Assembly (NCBI GenBank): GCA_007693855.1
Contig: RECU01000080.1
Coordinates: 1 to 37,696 of the forward strand
Length of the DNA stretch: 37,696 nucleotides
Reading direction: 5' to 3'
From: Gammaproteobacteria bacterium
GTDB taxonomy: Bacteria; Pseudomonadota; Gammaproteobacteria; Steroidobacterales; PWYM01
Of this stretch, positions 16,721 through 25,838 are shown one piece after another. The notes beneath the pieces are model-generated. The model had not been told where the DNA came from. It did not search any database and saw only the letters and a list, made by a program, of their open reading frames with translations. Positions within the stretch are counted from its first letter, which is position 1; each line of letters starts with the position of its first letter. Both the position numbers and the translations under genes were made by a program.

Positions 16721-17176
16721 ATGGTCCAAAGTCGTGACAGTCTCACCGGTCGTACCTGGGTCGTCGTCGCCGACAGCAGCCACGCGAACATCTACGTTCG
16801 CCCGCAACGCAACAGCGCGCTGCAGGAAATCGCCAGCTTCGACGATCCACAAGCGAGGCTGCGCGAACAGGACCTCACCTCAGACCTCCCCGGCCGCGCG
16901 AGCGGGCGCAACGGCGCCAGCCGCGACAAGCTCGATACCGACTACAGCGCCAAGGCCCACGAGCGCGAGACCTTCACCAGACAGATCTGCGGCACGGTGG
17001 AACACGCCCGCAGCTGCGGCGAATTCGAGGAACTGATCCTGATCGCGCCGCCACGGGTGCTGGGTCTGATGCGCGAAGGCCTCTCGCGACCCACGCTCGG
17101 CCGGGTCAGCCGCGAGATCCCGAAGAACCTGGTGCAGATGTCGCCAGAACGGCTGCATCCTTACCTGACCGAATAG
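16721..17176 (+). CDS. Host-attachment-family protein (baeRF-like)
   Basis: This 151-residue soluble protein opens with TWVVVADSSHANIYVR and ends with REIPKNLVQMSPERLHPYL, both hallmarks of the family named after an Agrobacterium protein needed for attachment to plant cells. The middle has DLPGRASGRNGASRD and KAHERETFTRQIC. From general knowledge, the fold is related to the archaeo-eukaryotic release-factor/Pelota domain, so a ribosome-linked role is as likely as attachment. AGCGGAGG lies eight bases upstream of the ATG. It ends 6 bp before the stop of the convergent gene, with no terminator between. Confidence 0.88.
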   Translation: MVQSRDSLTGRTWVVVADSSHANIYVRPQRNSALQEIASFDDPQARLREQDLTSDLPGRASGRNGASRDKLDTDYSAKAHERETFTRQICGTVEHARSCGEFEELILIAPPRVLGLMREGLSRPTLGRVSREIPKNLVQMSPERLHPYLTE

Positions 17177-17182
17177 ACGGTA

Positions 17183-18199
17183 TCAGGTTTCGACCAGATC
17201 CCCAGGCAACGGCTCCCCCGGCAACCGGAAGATCAGCTGGATCCACCCGGGCACCACCCGGGGATAGCCGCGCGCGAAACTCAGCGGCGAGCGGCGGAGT
17301 TTCACGTCGCCGTCGCCGAACAGCAGCGCATCGGTCTCGGCCTGGGTCATCGGACTGAACTGGCTGGCCACGTCATCGAGGCGCTGCTCGCCGGCGTCGG
17401 TGCCGTCGCGGCCCCCGGCGAGCAGCAGCACCGGCACATGGACTTCATCCCAGTGTTCCAGCTCGGGCTCGGCCTCGACCCCGGCCACCACCAGGAAGGT
17501 CGCCAAGGCCAGCGCGCGGATCGCCTCGGAGGCCGGCTCGCCGATGCTGACCAGGCCACTGCGCACCTCGTCCACGCGCGGCTCACCCACCAGCCGCTCG
17601 AACAGCCGCTCGGCATCTGCCATGGCCTCTGCCGCCAGCGGCTTATCCACCGCGAGCGCCACCACGCCGCGCTCGGCGAGATAGCGCGCCAGCAGCTTGG
17701 CCTCGCGCGCATCGGCCCCTTCGGCGGAGGGCAGCACCAGCGCCGCGGCGTGCGGGCCGTCACTGCGCGGTAAGTACAGGGCGCCGGTGTAGGTCGCGTA
17801 CTCACCGGCCACCTCGACGCGGCTGCTTTCCACCACCCGGTACTCGAGCAGCCAGGCCAGCACCAGCAGCGCGACCGCGAACGCAACCAGCAGCAGGCGA
17901 AACAGCGCACCTTCGCGTGCGCGTCCGGCCAGGACCTGGCCAAACGCTACCGCCGTGGCCAGGGCTGCGGCGGCCAGCGCGAGCATGCCGAGCAGCGGCA
18001 TGCTGCCGATACCGACGGTCACCCCCGCGGCGGACTCCCGCGCCATCAGGGCCAGGGCGGCGACCAGCAGCCCACACAGGGTCACTGTGGGCCACAGCCA
18101 GGCGGCCCTTCCCCCCACACCCAGCCCGTTCGGCGCGGGTCCCTCAGCGGCGCTCTTCACCCGCCCGCCGGCCGGGCTGTCGCCATCGACTGCAGGCAC
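17183..18199 (-). CDS. Membrane-anchored alpha/beta-hydrolase-like protein, probably inactive
   Basis: This is a protein of about 338 residues with three hydrophobic helices in the N-terminal half (near WPTVTLCGLLVAALALM, LLGMLALAAAALATAVAFG and LFRLLLVAFAVALLVLAWLL). An extracytoplasmic domain follows. It has the alpha/beta-hydrolase layout: GALYLPRSDGPHAAALVLPS, then LLARYLAERGVVALAVDKP, and a late strand VPVLLLAGGRDGTDAGEQR as in dienelactone-hydrolase or BAAT-like enzymes. Where the GxSxG elbow should be it reads LVSIGEPASEAIRAL, so the nucleophile motif is missing. The start is uncertain: GTG at 18199 lies 1 bp after the aldehyde dehydrogenase stop, and GTG at 18160 is the alternative. 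It is probably co-transcribed with that gene. Confidence 0.68.
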   Translation of the reverse strand: MPAVDGDSPAGGRVKSAAEGPAPNGLGVGGRAAWLWPTVTLCGLLVAALALMARESAAGVTVGIGSMPLLGMLALAAAALATAVAFGQVLAGRAREGALFRLLLVAFAVALLVLAWLLEYRVVESSRVEVAGEYATYTGALYLPRSDGPHAAALVLPSAEGADAREAKLLARYLAERGVVALAVDKPLAAEAMADAERLFERLVGEPRVDEVRSGLVSIGEPASEAIRALALATFLVVAGVEAEPELEHWDEVHVPVLLLAGGRDGTDAGEQRLDDVASQFSPMTQAETDALLFGDGDVKLRRSPLSFARGYPRVVPGWIQLIFRLPGEPLPGDLVET

Positions 18200-18200
18200 C

Positions 18201-19628
18201 TCAGGCCGCGTAACCGAGCATGGCCTTGACCTCGAGGAACTCCTCGAGCCCGTACTCGCCCCACTCCCGGCCATTGCCCGACTGCTTGTAGCCGCCGAAC
18301 GGCGCCATCAGGTCCATGCCGGCGCCGTTGATGTGCACGTTGCCGGCCCGCAGCCGCGCGGCCACGCGCCGGGCGGCATCGAGGTCGCCGCCGGAGACAT
18401 AGGCCGAGAGCCCGTAGACGGTGTCGTTGGCGATGCGCACCGCCTCGTCGACATCTGCGTAGGGCAGGATGCAGAGCACTGGCCCGAAGATCTCCTCGCG
18501 GGCGATGGTCATGTCGTTGCGCACGTTGGCGAACACCGTCGGCTTGACGTAGTAGCCGTGCGAAAGCCCGTCCGGGCGCCCGGGACCCCCGCAGACCAGC
18601 GTGGCGCCCTCATCGATGCCCTGCTGGATCAGGCCCTGGATCTTCTGCCACTGCACCTCGCTGACCACCGGGCCGAGCTGCGTGCCCTCGGCCTTCGGAT
18701 CACCGACCACTGCCTTGTCACAGAGGGCCCTGGCGATCGCCGCGATCTCGTCCATGCGATCGGCCGGGACCAGCATGCGCGTGGGGGCGTTGCAGGACTG
18801 GCCGCTGTTGATCAGCACGCCCTGCAGACCGGCGGCCACGGCCTTCTGAAAATCGCAGTCCGGCAGCAGGATGTTCGGCGACTTGCCGCCGAGTTCCTGG
18901 GCCACGCGCTTGACGGTGTCGGCTGCGGCTTTGGCCACCTGCACGCCGGCGCGGGTGCTGCCGGTGAACGACACCATGTCGATACCGGGATGTGCAGCGA
19001 TCGCCGCGCCAACCCCGGGGCCGTCCCCGTTGACGAGGTTGAACACGCCAGCGGGGATGCCCGCGGCATCGATCGCCTCGGCGAAGATCGCCGCGTTGAT
19101 CGGCGCGACTTCGCTCGGCTTCAGCACCATCGTGCAGCCGGCCGCCAGCGCCGGCAGCACCTTGCAGGCGATCTGGTTGATCGGCCAGTTCCAGGGGGTG
19201 ATGAACCCGCACACGCCGATCGGCTCGCGGGCGATGCGCAGCTTGCCGCGGTCCTCCTCGAAGGCGTAGTCCTTGAGGATGTTGATGTAGGTCTTGATGT
19301 GGCCGATGCCGGTGGCCGCCTGCGCCTGCATGGCCAGGCTCACCGGTGCGCCCATCTCGTCGGAAATCGCCATGGCGATGTCGTTGAAGCGCGCCTTGTA
19401 GGCCTGCTCGAGCGCCTCGAGCAGCGCGATGCGCTCATCGCGGGTGCTCTGCGAGTAGCTCTCGAAGGCCTCGCGCGCGGCCGCGACCGCCCGGTCGACG
19501 TCTGCCGCGCTGCCAATGGAGATCATGCCGGCCGGTGTTTCGGTCGCCGGATTGATCACCTCCAGCGTCTTCGGCGCGAGCGGATCGACCCACTCACCAT
19601 TGATGTAGAACTTCCTGTAGTCGTGCAT
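18201..19628 (-). CDS. NAD(P)-dependent aldehyde dehydrogenase
   Basis: The protein has 475 residues, the standard length of the ALDH superfamily. Visible motifs are the cofactor-binding FITPWNWPINQIACK, the general base Glu245 in QELGGKSPN, the catalytic Cys279 in NSGQSCNAPTR and EEIFGPVLCI near the C terminus. It oxidises an aldehyde to the acid in the cytoplasm. The sequence KFYINGEWVDP and FGGYKQSGNGREWGEYGL fit the broad betaine-aldehyde/general aldehyde group, and I cannot fix the substrate. ATG 19628 is preferred over an upstream ATG because AGGAG lies six bases before it. The gene at 17183 follows directly. Confidence 0.93.
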   Translation of the reverse strand: MHDYRKFYINGEWVDPLAPKTLEVINPATETPAGMISIGSAADVDRAVAAAREAFESYSQSTRDERIALLEALEQAYKARFNDIAMAISDEMGAPVSLAMQAQAATGIGHIKTYINILKDYAFEEDRGKLRIAREPIGVCGFITPWNWPINQIACKVLPALAAGCTMVLKPSEVAPINAAIFAEAIDAAGIPAGVFNLVNGDGPGVGAAIAAHPGIDMVSFTGSTRAGVQVAKAAADTVKRVAQELGGKSPNILLPDCDFQKAVAAGLQGVLINSGQSCNAPTRMLVPADRMDEIAAIARALCDKAVVGDPKAEGTQLGPVVSEVQWQKIQGLIQQGIDEGATLVCGGPGRPDGLSHGYYVKPTVFANVRNDMTIAREEIFGPVLCILPYADVDEAVRIANDTVYGLSAYVSGGDLDAARRVAARLRAGNVHINGAGMDLMAPFGGYKQSGNGREWGEYGLEEFLEVKAMLGYAA

Positions 19629-19795
19629 GACGCTCTCCTGTGACTCCCCCATGGACACCGCCGCCAGTTCGCCAGCAACGGCACGCCGTATCGAACCCCG
19701 ATCCTAGCGCGCCGACGGGCTTGGCTCCAGGCGGGCTGATGACGCCGAACCCCGCCCATGACCTGGGAGACCCGGTCTGGCTACACCGGCCATCA

Positions 19796-20194
19796 TCATT
19801 TCTCCATGACCAGAAACTGACAGGTCGGTCCCGGTGCTCGCATCAGCCTGCCATCCAGGGTCGCCAGCCTGAGGTCGAGGCGCTCCGCGATGGCGACATA
19901 CCAGGCGTCGTAGCTGCTCAGATTTGCACGCAGCTGCCAGACGCGCTCGGCAAACGGCGTAAAGGGCAGCAGCCGCAGTCCGAAGCGGTTGAGATCGCGT
20001 GCCGCCTCAGTGGCCTCCAGCTGTTCAAGCCTGCCGGCCTGGACCAGTCGGCGCAGCACGTTGGTGGCCTCGACCAGCACCAGATGCGGGGCGTACAGCG
20101 GCTGTTGGGTGATCACCTCGATCGCCCAGGCGCCGGGCTGACCGGCGTCTACGCTGGCGGCGACCAGTACCGAGGCGTCGACAACCAGAGTCAC
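19796..20194 (-). CDS. vapC: PIN-domain toxin (pair 3)
   Basis: This 132-residue PIN ribonuclease has MTLVVDASVLVAASVD with the first Asp, LVLVEATNVLRRLVQAGRL with the second acidic residue, SSYDAWYVAIAERLDLRLATLDGRL with the remaining active-site positions, and a short C-terminal tail. The DASVLV and YDAWYVALAE-type motifs place it with VapC toxins of the FitB-like group. Its GTG start overlaps the antitoxin stop in GTGA. The 167 bp between this gene and the aldehyde dehydrogenase start carry no gene. Confidence 0.9.
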   Translation of the reverse strand: MTLVVDASVLVAASVDAGQPGAWAIEVITQQPLYAPHLVLVEATNVLRRLVQAGRLEQLEATEAARDLNRFGLRLLPFTPFAERVWQLRANLSSYDAWYVAIAERLDLRLATLDGRLMRAPGPTCQFLVMEK

Positions 20195-20469
20195 CGGCTG
20201 ACGCGTCGGCCTCGGGGCGGAGGCAGGGCCTCGCCACGACGATCCGCGTCGCGGTGATCAAGGATCTCGTCGACGGAGAGCCTGGTGCCGGTCAGCGCCT
20301 TGCGCTCGGCAATACGTTCAAGCACCTCGTCCAACGGGGGCTCAGCTGCAAGCCGCTCGAGTTCCTGCCGGAGATACTCCTGCATCGACTTGCCTTGCAG
20401 GGCGGCCCGCGCGGCGAGTTCGTCCCGAACGACAGTCGGCACGTTGCGGATGGTGATCTGTATACGCAC
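20191..20469 (-). CDS. vapB: FitA/VapB-like ribbon-helix-helix antitoxin (pair 3)
   Basis: This is a 92-residue antitoxin. RIQITIRNVPTVVRDELAAR is the beta strand and first helix of a ribbon-helix-helix DNA-binding domain, and ALQGKSMQEYLRQELERLA the second helix. The C-terminal tail is polar and basic (PPPRGRRVSR) and should wrap the toxin. The GTG at 20469 is taken as start because family members usually begin at this point; GTG at 20487 would add six residues. Neither has a clear ribosome site. A perfect -35 hexamer, TTGACA, lies just upstream on the minus strand without an obvious -10. Confidence 0.84.
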   Translation of the reverse strand: MRIQITIRNVPTVVRDELAARAALQGKSMQEYLRQELERLAAEPPLDEVLERIAERKALTGTRLSVDEILDHRDADRRGEALPPPRGRRVSR

Positions 20470-20550
20470 GAAATCAGTTTGCAGCACCTGCTGTCAAAAT
20501 GAAAGCATCTAGACGCCCTCGACGCCAGCAGAACCCCTGCTCGGCCGCCG

Positions 20551-22347
20551 CTAGAACGCCGCCTCCGACATCTCCAGCGCCGTGTCGTCCAGCCGTGCGA
20601 GCAGCTGCAGCCGCTCGCGCGCCTTCGGCAGTTCATAGATGAAGAAAAACCGGCAGGCGGCGAGCTTGCCGGCGTAAAAGTCCTGGTCGGCCTCGCCCGC
20701 ATCGGCCTGGGCGTGCAGCGCCACCAGCGCCTGGCGCAGCCACAACCAGGCCACGACCACATGGCCGAACGCATCGAGATACAGCGTCGCATTGGCCAGG
20801 CCCAGCTCCGGGTGGCGCCCGGTGGCCTCCACCAGCCGCCGGGTGACCTCGGTAAGCTCGTGGCAGGTCTCGCGCAGCACCGCCGCCTGCGCCGAGAGCT
20901 GCACGCTGGTCTCGGCCTCGGCAATGGTCTCCTGCACCCGCGCGGACAACAGCGCCATGGCCCGACCGCCGTGCATCGACACCTTGCGCCCGAGCAGGTC
21001 GAGGCCCTGGATGCCGTGGGTGCCTTCGTGGATGGCATTCAGGCGGTTGTCGCGATACAGCCGCTCGACCGGATAGTCGCGCGTATAGCCGTAGCCGCCG
21101 AGCACCTGGATGGCGAGCTTGTTGGCCTCGAGACAGAACTCCGAGGGCCACGACTTGGCCACCGGCGTCAGCAGTTCCAGCAGCAGGTGCAGGGCGTCGC
21201 GCTCGCCGGCCTCGCGACAGGTGTGCAGCTCATCGAGCAGCCGCGAGCAGTACAGCACCAGTGCAAGCGCCCCTTCCACGTAGGCTTTCTGCGTCAGCAG
21301 CATGCGGCGCACATCGGCGTGGCGGATGATCGGCACCATGGGGCTGGTCGGGTCGCGGTCGGTGAGCGGGCGGCCCTGGGGGCGGCCGCGTGCATACTCC
21401 AGCGCATGCAGGTAGCCCGCGTAGCCGAGCATGGTCGCGCCCAGGCCGACGCCGACGCGCGCCTCGTTCATCATCTGGAACATGTACTTCAGGCCCTGGT
21501 GGGGCTCGCCCAGCAGCCAGCCGCGGCAATCGCCATGCTCACCGAGACTGAGCAGCGTGTTCACCGTGCCGCGATAGCCCATCTTGTGGTTGATCCCGGC
21601 CAGGCTGATGTCGTTACGCGCACCCGGGCTGCCGTCAGCCTCGACGCGGATCCGCGGCACCAGGAACAGCGAGATCCCCTTCACGCCCGGCGGCCCGCCG
21701 GGAATCTTCGCCAGCACCATATGCACGATGTTCTCGGCGAGCTCGTGGTCGCCGCCGGAGATCCACATCTTGCTGCCGGTGAGCCGGTAATAGCCCTCGT
21801 CGGTCGGCTCGGCACGGGTGCGGATGTCGGCCAGCGAGGAGCCGGCCTGCGGCTCGGACAGACACATCGTGCCGAAGTAGCGGCCCTCGAGCATCGGGCG
21901 GAGATAGCGTGCCTTCAGCGCCTCGCTGCCGAAGGTCTTGAGCAGGTTGGCCGCACCCACCGTCAGCAGCGGATAGCCCGCCGTGCCGATATTGGCCGAG
22001 GAGAACAGCGCGCCACAGGCCTGGTGGATCAGCCAGGGCAGCTGCATGCCACCGTCCTCGGCATCGAAGGGCACGGCCATGAAGCCGCCCTCGCGCAGCG
22101 CATCGAGCGCCTCGCGAACCTCCGGGAGGATGCGCACCTGCCCGTCGACGAACTCGGGCTCCTCGGCATCGACGGCAGCGGCGTGTGGCAGGAATTTCTC
22201 GGCGGCGATCGTCAGCGCCGCATCGATCACCGCGTCGAAGGTCGCCCGGTCATGCTCGGCGAAGCGCGGTCTGCGGCACAGGTCCTCGGCGTCGAGCAGT
22301 TCGTAGAGCAGGAAATCGAGGTCGCGGCGGTTGATGATCGGATGCAC
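20551..22347 (-). CDS. Acyl-CoA dehydrogenase, long form with C-terminal extension
   Basis: This 598-residue flavoenzyme is longer than the usual 380 because of a C-terminal domain of about 130 residues. That length and the opening [18 protein letters not shown] match the DmdC/FadE-like group, in which 3-methylmercaptopropionyl-CoA dehydrogenase and other acyl-CoA dehydrogenases fall. Visible motifs are [19 protein letters not shown] and [11 protein letters not shown] in the FAD domain, and the catalytic-glutamate region [20 protein letters not shown]. The substrate is not determined by these motifs. The start codon is GTG with only a weak ribosome site. No linked CoA ligase or hydratase is present, so it may act alone in fatty or short-branched acyl oxidation. 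Confidence 0.92.
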   Translation of the reverse strand: MHPIINRRDLDFLLYELLDAEDLCRRPRFAEHDRATFDAVIDAALTIAAEKFLPHAAAVDAEEPEFVDGQVRILPEVREALDALREGGFMAVPFDAEDGGMQLPWLIHQACGALFSSANIGTAGYPLLTVGAANLLKTFGSEALKARYLRPMLEGRYFGTMCLSEPQAGSSLADIRTRAEPTDEGYYRLTGSKMWISGGDHELAENIVHMVLAKIPGGPPGVKGISLFLVPRIRVEADGSPGARNDISLAGINHKMGYRGTVNTLLSLGEHGDCRGWLLGEPHQGLKYMFQMMNEARVGVGLGATMLGYAGYLHALEYARGRPQGRPLTDRDPTSPMVPIIRHADVRRMLLTQKAYVEGALALVLYCSRLLDELHTCREAGERDALHLLLELLTPVAKSWPSEFCLEANKLAIQVLGGYGYTRDYPVERLYRDNRLNAIHEGTHGIQGLDLLGRKVSMHGGRAMALLSARVQETIAEAETSVQLSAQAAVLRETCHELTEVTRRLVEATGRHPELGLANATLYLDAFGHVVVAWLWLRQALVALHAQADAGEADQDFYAGKLAACRFFFIYELPKARERLQLLARLDDTALEMSEAAF

Positions 22348-22409
22348 GGCGGGTCTCGCTGGACGAAGAAGCCTGCCGGCATTCTCGCATGTCAGCCATC
22401 GCCAGGGGT

Positions 22410-22474
22410 CTATGGCCGGCGGTAGACCTCGCGGCGATGGCCGAGGCCTTGATCAGAAGCCTATAGCTTCCCAC
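22410..22474 (-). pseudogene. RelE/ParE-type toxin remnant with internal deletion
   Basis: A GTG start overlapping the antitoxin end by 14 bp opens the typical RelE N terminus VGSYRLLIKASA. Within a few codons, in another frame, the sequence reads GLGHRREVYRRP followed by TAG, which is the typical C terminus of the same toxin family (GHRxEVYR). The roughly 60 middle codons are gone, and the junction lies around AAGGCCTCGG. Starting in the first frame, translation misses the toxin tail. This is therefore a deletion derivative, not a gene. Confidence 0.72.
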
Positions 22475-22694
22475 TGCGCTTGAGGTCCTTCACGACAGCC
22501 TCGAACGACAGCTCCGGCTCATCGCGACGTTCTTGGAACGCGAGAAGGTCAGCGGCGTCCTCCCCCAGGCTCAGACGCACGGCTTCATTGACCAGGTCGG
22601 ACATCGACCGGTCAGTCTCCGCAGCCTTCAACCGCAAAGCGCGATGCAATGCCGGATCGAAGTACACCGTGGCACGTTTCTGAGAGGGTTCCAT
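22461..22694 (-). CDS. RelB-like ribbon-helix-helix antitoxin left without its toxin
   Basis: This is a 77-residue protein. KRATVYFDPALHRALRLKAA is a ribbon-helix-helix strand and helix, and DRSMSDLVNEAVRLSLGED the second helix. The C-terminal FEAVVKDLKRSGKL is the usual toxin-binding tail of RelB-like antitoxins. AAGGTG lies six bases before the ATG at 22694; a longer frame from 22730 is less likely. The toxin gene that should follow is reduced to a remnant (22410-22474). The antitoxin itself looks intact and could act as an orphan regulator or neutralise related toxins. Confidence 0.83.
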   Translation of the reverse strand: MEPSQKRATVYFDPALHRALRLKAAETDRSMSDLVNEAVRLSLGEDAADLLAFQERRDEPELSFEAVVKDLKRSGKL

Positions 22695-22726
22695 GGAGAG
22701 CACCTTAGCGCTTTGACAACAAAGCA

Positions 22727-23839
22727 TCAAAGCGCCCGCGACGGCGACTGGTACTCGTAGCCCAGCGCCTCGGCCACCGCCGAGCAGGTGACCCGGCCGC
22801 GGTGGATATTCAGCCCGGCCAGCAGGTTGGGATCGTGGGTCAGCGCGCCGCGCACGCCGCGCTCGGCCAGCGCGAGCACGAACGGCAGCGTGGCGTTGTT
22901 CAGCGCGAAGGTCGAAGTGCGCGGTACGGCACCGGGCATGTTGGCCACGCAGTAATGCACCACCTCATCGACCAGATAGGTCGGGTCGGAATGCGTGGTC
23001 GGGCGGCTGGTCTCGAAGCAGCCGCCCTGGTCGATCGCCACATCCACCACCACCGAGCCCGGGCGCATCGCGGCGATCATTTCGCGGGTGACCAGCTTCG
23101 GCGCCGAGGCCCCCGGAATCAGCACCGCGCCGATGACCAGGTCGGCACCGGTCACGTAGCGCTCCAGCGAGTCGACCGTGGAGTAGATCGTGTTCAGCCG
23201 CCCGCCGAACTGGAAGTCGAGCTCCTGCAGCCGCTTGAGCGAGCGGTCGAGCACCGTCACGTTGGCCTCCATGCCCATGGCCATGCGGATGGCATTGGTG
23301 CCGACCACGCCGCCGCCGATCACCACCACCCGGGCCGCGGCCACGCCCGGCACGCCGCCGAGCAGCACGCCGGCACCGCCGGCCTCCTTCTCCAGGCAAT
23401 GCGCCCCGGCCTGCACGGCCATGCGCCCCGCCACCTCGCTCATCGGCGCGAGCAGCGGCAGGCTGCCGCCCGGCCCGGTGACCGTCTCGTAGGCGATGGC
23501 GGTGACGCCGGACTCGACCAGCAGTCGCGTCTGTTCCGGATCCGGCGCCAGATGCAGGTAGGTGAACAGCACCTGGCCTTCGCGCAGCTGCCGGCACTCG
23601 TCGGGCTGCGGCTCCTTCACCTTCACCACCAGCTCGGCGCGGGCGAACACCTCGGCGGCATCGGCGGCGATGCCTGCGCCGGCCCGCTGGTAGTCCTCGT
23701 CGCGCATGCCGATGCCCAGCCCGGCGCCGGTCTCGATCAGCACCTCGTGGCCGCGCTCGCACAGCTCACGCACGCTTGCCGGGATCAGGCCGACGCGGTA
23801 TTCATGGTTCTTGATTTCGCGGGGCACACCGATCTTCAT
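22727..23839 (-). CDS. ald: Alanine dehydrogenase
   Basis: The protein has 370 residues, full length. The opening [18 protein letters not shown] is the family signature and carries the substrate-binding Arg. The catalytic lysine region is [10 protein letters not shown] and the catalytic histidine is in [32 protein letters not shown] is the NAD-binding glycine motif, and [19 protein letters not shown] closes the active site. It converts L-alanine to pyruvate and ammonia with NAD, or the reverse, in the cytoplasm. GGAG lies nine bases upstream of the ATG. It is divergent from the hydrolase at 23983, with a 143-bp gap and no linked Lrp regulator. Confidence 0.97.
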   Translation of the reverse strand: MKIGVPREIKNHEYRVGLIPASVRELCERGHEVLIETGAGLGIGMRDEDYQRAGAGIAADAAEVFARAELVVKVKEPQPDECRQLREGQVLFTYLHLAPDPEQTRLLVESGVTAIAYETVTGPGGSLPLLAPMSEVAGRMAVQAGAHCLEKEAGGAGVLLGGVPGVAAARVVVIGGGVVGTNAIRMAMGMEANVTVLDRSLKRLQELDFQFGGRLNTIYSTVDSLERYVTGADLVIGAVLIPGASAPKLVTREMIAAMRPGSVVVDVAIDQGGCFETSRPTTHSDPTYLVDEVVHYCVANMPGAVPRTSTFALNNATLPFVLALAERGVRGALTHDPNLLAGLNIHRGRVTCSAVAEALGYEYQSPSRAL

Positions 23840-23982
23840 GCGGGGACTCTCCGTAGGGCCCCGGCACGGGGGCCGATCTCATGCCCGGCAACTTACTCGC
23901 GGCCACGTTGCATAACAACCATTTTATCGACATTCTCAAGGGCCATGTCTGAGCGACGCAAACGTCTGAAGCGGGGCCGCCC

Positions 23983-24831
23983 GTGAGCGTGGGGGTCCTG
24001 GTCGGCGCGGCCTGGCGGCTGGTGCTGACGCTGGCGGTCGCGTGGCTGGCGATCTGCCTGTTGCTGTTCCTGATGCAGGAGCGGCTGGTGTTCCTGCCGA
24101 ACATCGGCGGCCGGACACTGGTGGCCACGCCCGAGGCCCTGGGTCTCGACTACGAGGACGTGACCTTCGAAGCCGCCGATGGCGTGCGCCTGCATGCCTG
24201 GTTCGTGCCGGCCGAGGACGCCCGTGGCACGGTGATCGTCTTCCATGGCAACGCCGGCAACATCTCCCATCGCCTGGACACGCTCCGGATCTTCCACGGC
24301 CTTGGGCTCAATACCCTGCTGTTCAACTATCGCGGCTACGGCCAGAGCGAGGGGCGTCCGAGCGAGGCGGGTCTGGGGCTCGACGCCGCTGCGGCCTGGG
24401 AGGAAATCACCGGCCGGCGCGGCATCCCGGCCGAGGAGGTGATCCTGTTCGGCCGCTCGCTGGGCGGCACCCTGGCCGCGCAGCAGGCGGCGGCGACGCC
24501 CCCGGCGGCGCTGGTGCTCGAATCGACCTTCACCTCGGTGCCCGATCTCGCCGCAGAACTGTATCGCATCTTCCCGGTGCGGCTGCTGGCCCGGCTCAAG
24601 TTCGACGCGCGCGCGGCGCTGGCCGAGGTGCAGGCGCCGGTGCTGGTGGTGCACAGCCGCCAGGATGAAATCGTCCCCTTCAGCCATGCCGAGGCCCTGC
24701 TCGAGGCCGCCGGCAGCCGCGCCGAGCTGCTGGAGATCCGCGGCGATCACAACACCGGCTTCCTGCAGAGCGGCCAGGCCTACCGCGACGGGCTGGCGGG
24801 CTTCATCCTGCCCCGGCTGCCGGCGCGCTGA
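23983..24831 (+). CDS. Membrane-anchored alpha/beta hydrolase (BEM46/ABHD13-like)
   Basis: This 282-residue protein has one N-terminal membrane helix (LVLTLAVAWLAICLLLFLMQ). The hydrolase core follows: RLVFLPNIGG, FHGNAGNISHRLDTL as oxyanion region, NYRGYGQSEGRPSEAG, the nucleophile elbow GRSLGG, Asp in SRQDEIVPF and His in GDHNTGF. All three catalytic residues are present. This layout is that of the widespread BEM46/ABHD13 family, whose substrates are largely unknown. The start codon is GTG. The last 29 bp overlap the 3' end of the convergent PLP-enzyme gene. Confidence 0.9.
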   Translation: MSVGVLVGAAWRLVLTLAVAWLAICLLLFLMQERLVFLPNIGGRTLVATPEALGLDYEDVTFEAADGVRLHAWFVPAEDARGTVIVFHGNAGNISHRLDTLRIFHGLGLNTLLFNYRGYGQSEGRPSEAGLGLDAAAAWEEITGRRGIPAEEVILFGRSLGGTLAAQQAAATPPAALVLESTFTSVPDLAAELYRIFPVRLLARLKFDARAALAEVQAPVLVVHSRQDEIVPFSHAEALLEAAGSRAELLEIRGDHNTGFLQSGQAYRDGLAGFILPRLPAR

Positions 24832-25801
24832 GACAGGCGGCAAACAGCTCGGGATCGACATTGCCCCCGGAGAGCGTGGCCACCGCGACGCGGCCCTCCA
24901 GCGACCCGACACGATGGAGCAGCGCAGCCAGGGCCACCGCCCCGCCCGGCTCGAGCACGAGTTTCAGGCGCTCGAAGGCCAGCCGCAGGGTGGCGCGCAC
25001 CTCATCATCGGAGACCGCGAAGCCGGCCCGGCAACGCCGGGCGGTGATCGCAAAGGTAAGCTCGCCTGGCATCGGTGACAGCAGGGCATCGCAGATCGAG
25101 CCGCCCTCCTCGGCATTGCGCTCGCGCCGACCGGAGATGAAGGAGCGCCGGTGGTCGTCGCAGGCCTCCGGCTCGGCGGTGTAGACGGCCACCTCGGGGA
25201 AGGCATCGCACAGCGCCAGGGCACAGCCGGCGGTCAAGCCGCCGCCGCCGGCACAGATCACGGCCAGATCCGGCGCAAGCCCCAGCGCGGCCAGGTCCTC
25301 GGCAATCTCCAGCCCGGCTGTCCCCTGGCCGGCGATCACCTGCGGATCGTCGAACGCCGGCACCAGGGTCGCGCCGCGCTCGGCGGCCAGGCGCGCGGCA
25401 ATCGCTTCACGGGACTCCCGCCCGCGCTGGTAGAGCACGACTTCGGCCCCCAGCGCCCGCGTGGCCGCCTGCTTGATGGCCGGGGCGTCGGTGGGCATCA
25501 CGATGGTCGCCGGCAGGCCGAGCAGCCGCGCCGCTTCGGCCACGCCCTGGGCGTGATTGCCCGAAGAGAAGGCGACCACGCCCCGCGCCCGGGCCTCGGC
25601 GGGGAGCTGCACCAGGCGATTCCAGGCGCCGCGGAACTTGAACGACCCGGTGCGCTGGAAGATTTCGGCCTTGAGGAATACGCGGCCGCCGAGCCGTTCG
25701 TCCAGCCACGGGAAATTCAACAGCGGCGTGCGCACGGCCACGCCGGCCAGCCGCGCCGCCGCCGCCCTCACCTCGGCCACATCCGGCAGTTCAACAGTCA
25801 C
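24803..25801 (-). CDS. Threonine dehydratase-like PLP enzyme (fold type II)
   Basis: The protein has 332 residues. The PLP lysine is in TGSFKFRGAWNRL, the cofactor loop in FSSGNHAQGVAEAAR and the phosphate-binding glycine loop in CAGGGGLTAGCALAL. This is the short form without the regulatory ACT domain, as in catabolic threonine/serine dehydratases and serine racemases. It most likely deaminates threonine or serine to a 2-oxo acid and ammonia; other hydroxy-amino-acid dehydratases of the group are possible. The GTG start has GGGAG six bases upstream. The gene follows the serine hydrolase gene at 25862 on the same strand after a 60-bp gap that contains a hexamer repeat. Confidence 0.9.
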   Translation of the reverse strand: MTVELPDVAEVRAAAARLAGVAVRTPLLNFPWLDERLGGRVFLKAEIFQRTGSFKFRGAWNRLVQLPAEARARGVVAFSSGNHAQGVAEAARLLGLPATIVMPTDAPAIKQAATRALGAEVVLYQRGRESREAIAARLAAERGATLVPAFDDPQVIAGQGTAGLEIAEDLAALGLAPDLAVICAGGGGLTAGCALALCDAFPEVAVYTAEPEACDDHRRSFISGRRERNAEEGGSICDALLSPMPGELTFAITARRCRAGFAVSDDEVRATLRLAFERLKLVLEPGGAVALAALLHRVGSLEGRVAVATLSGGNVDPELFAACLSAPAAGAG

Positions 25802-25838
25802 ACGTTCTCCCTTCCAGCGCCCTGATGGGCATCAGTGG

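Noticed and set aside
17955-19643. A 562-codon open frame antisense to the aldehyde dehydrogenase
   Set aside because: Shadow frame; the minus-strand ALDH has all catalytic motifs.
20461-20510. Promoter for vapBC pair 3 based on TTGACA
   Set aside because: The -35 hexamer is perfect but no -10 lies 15-19 bp downstream; the only TATACA is 27 bp away and inside the coding region.
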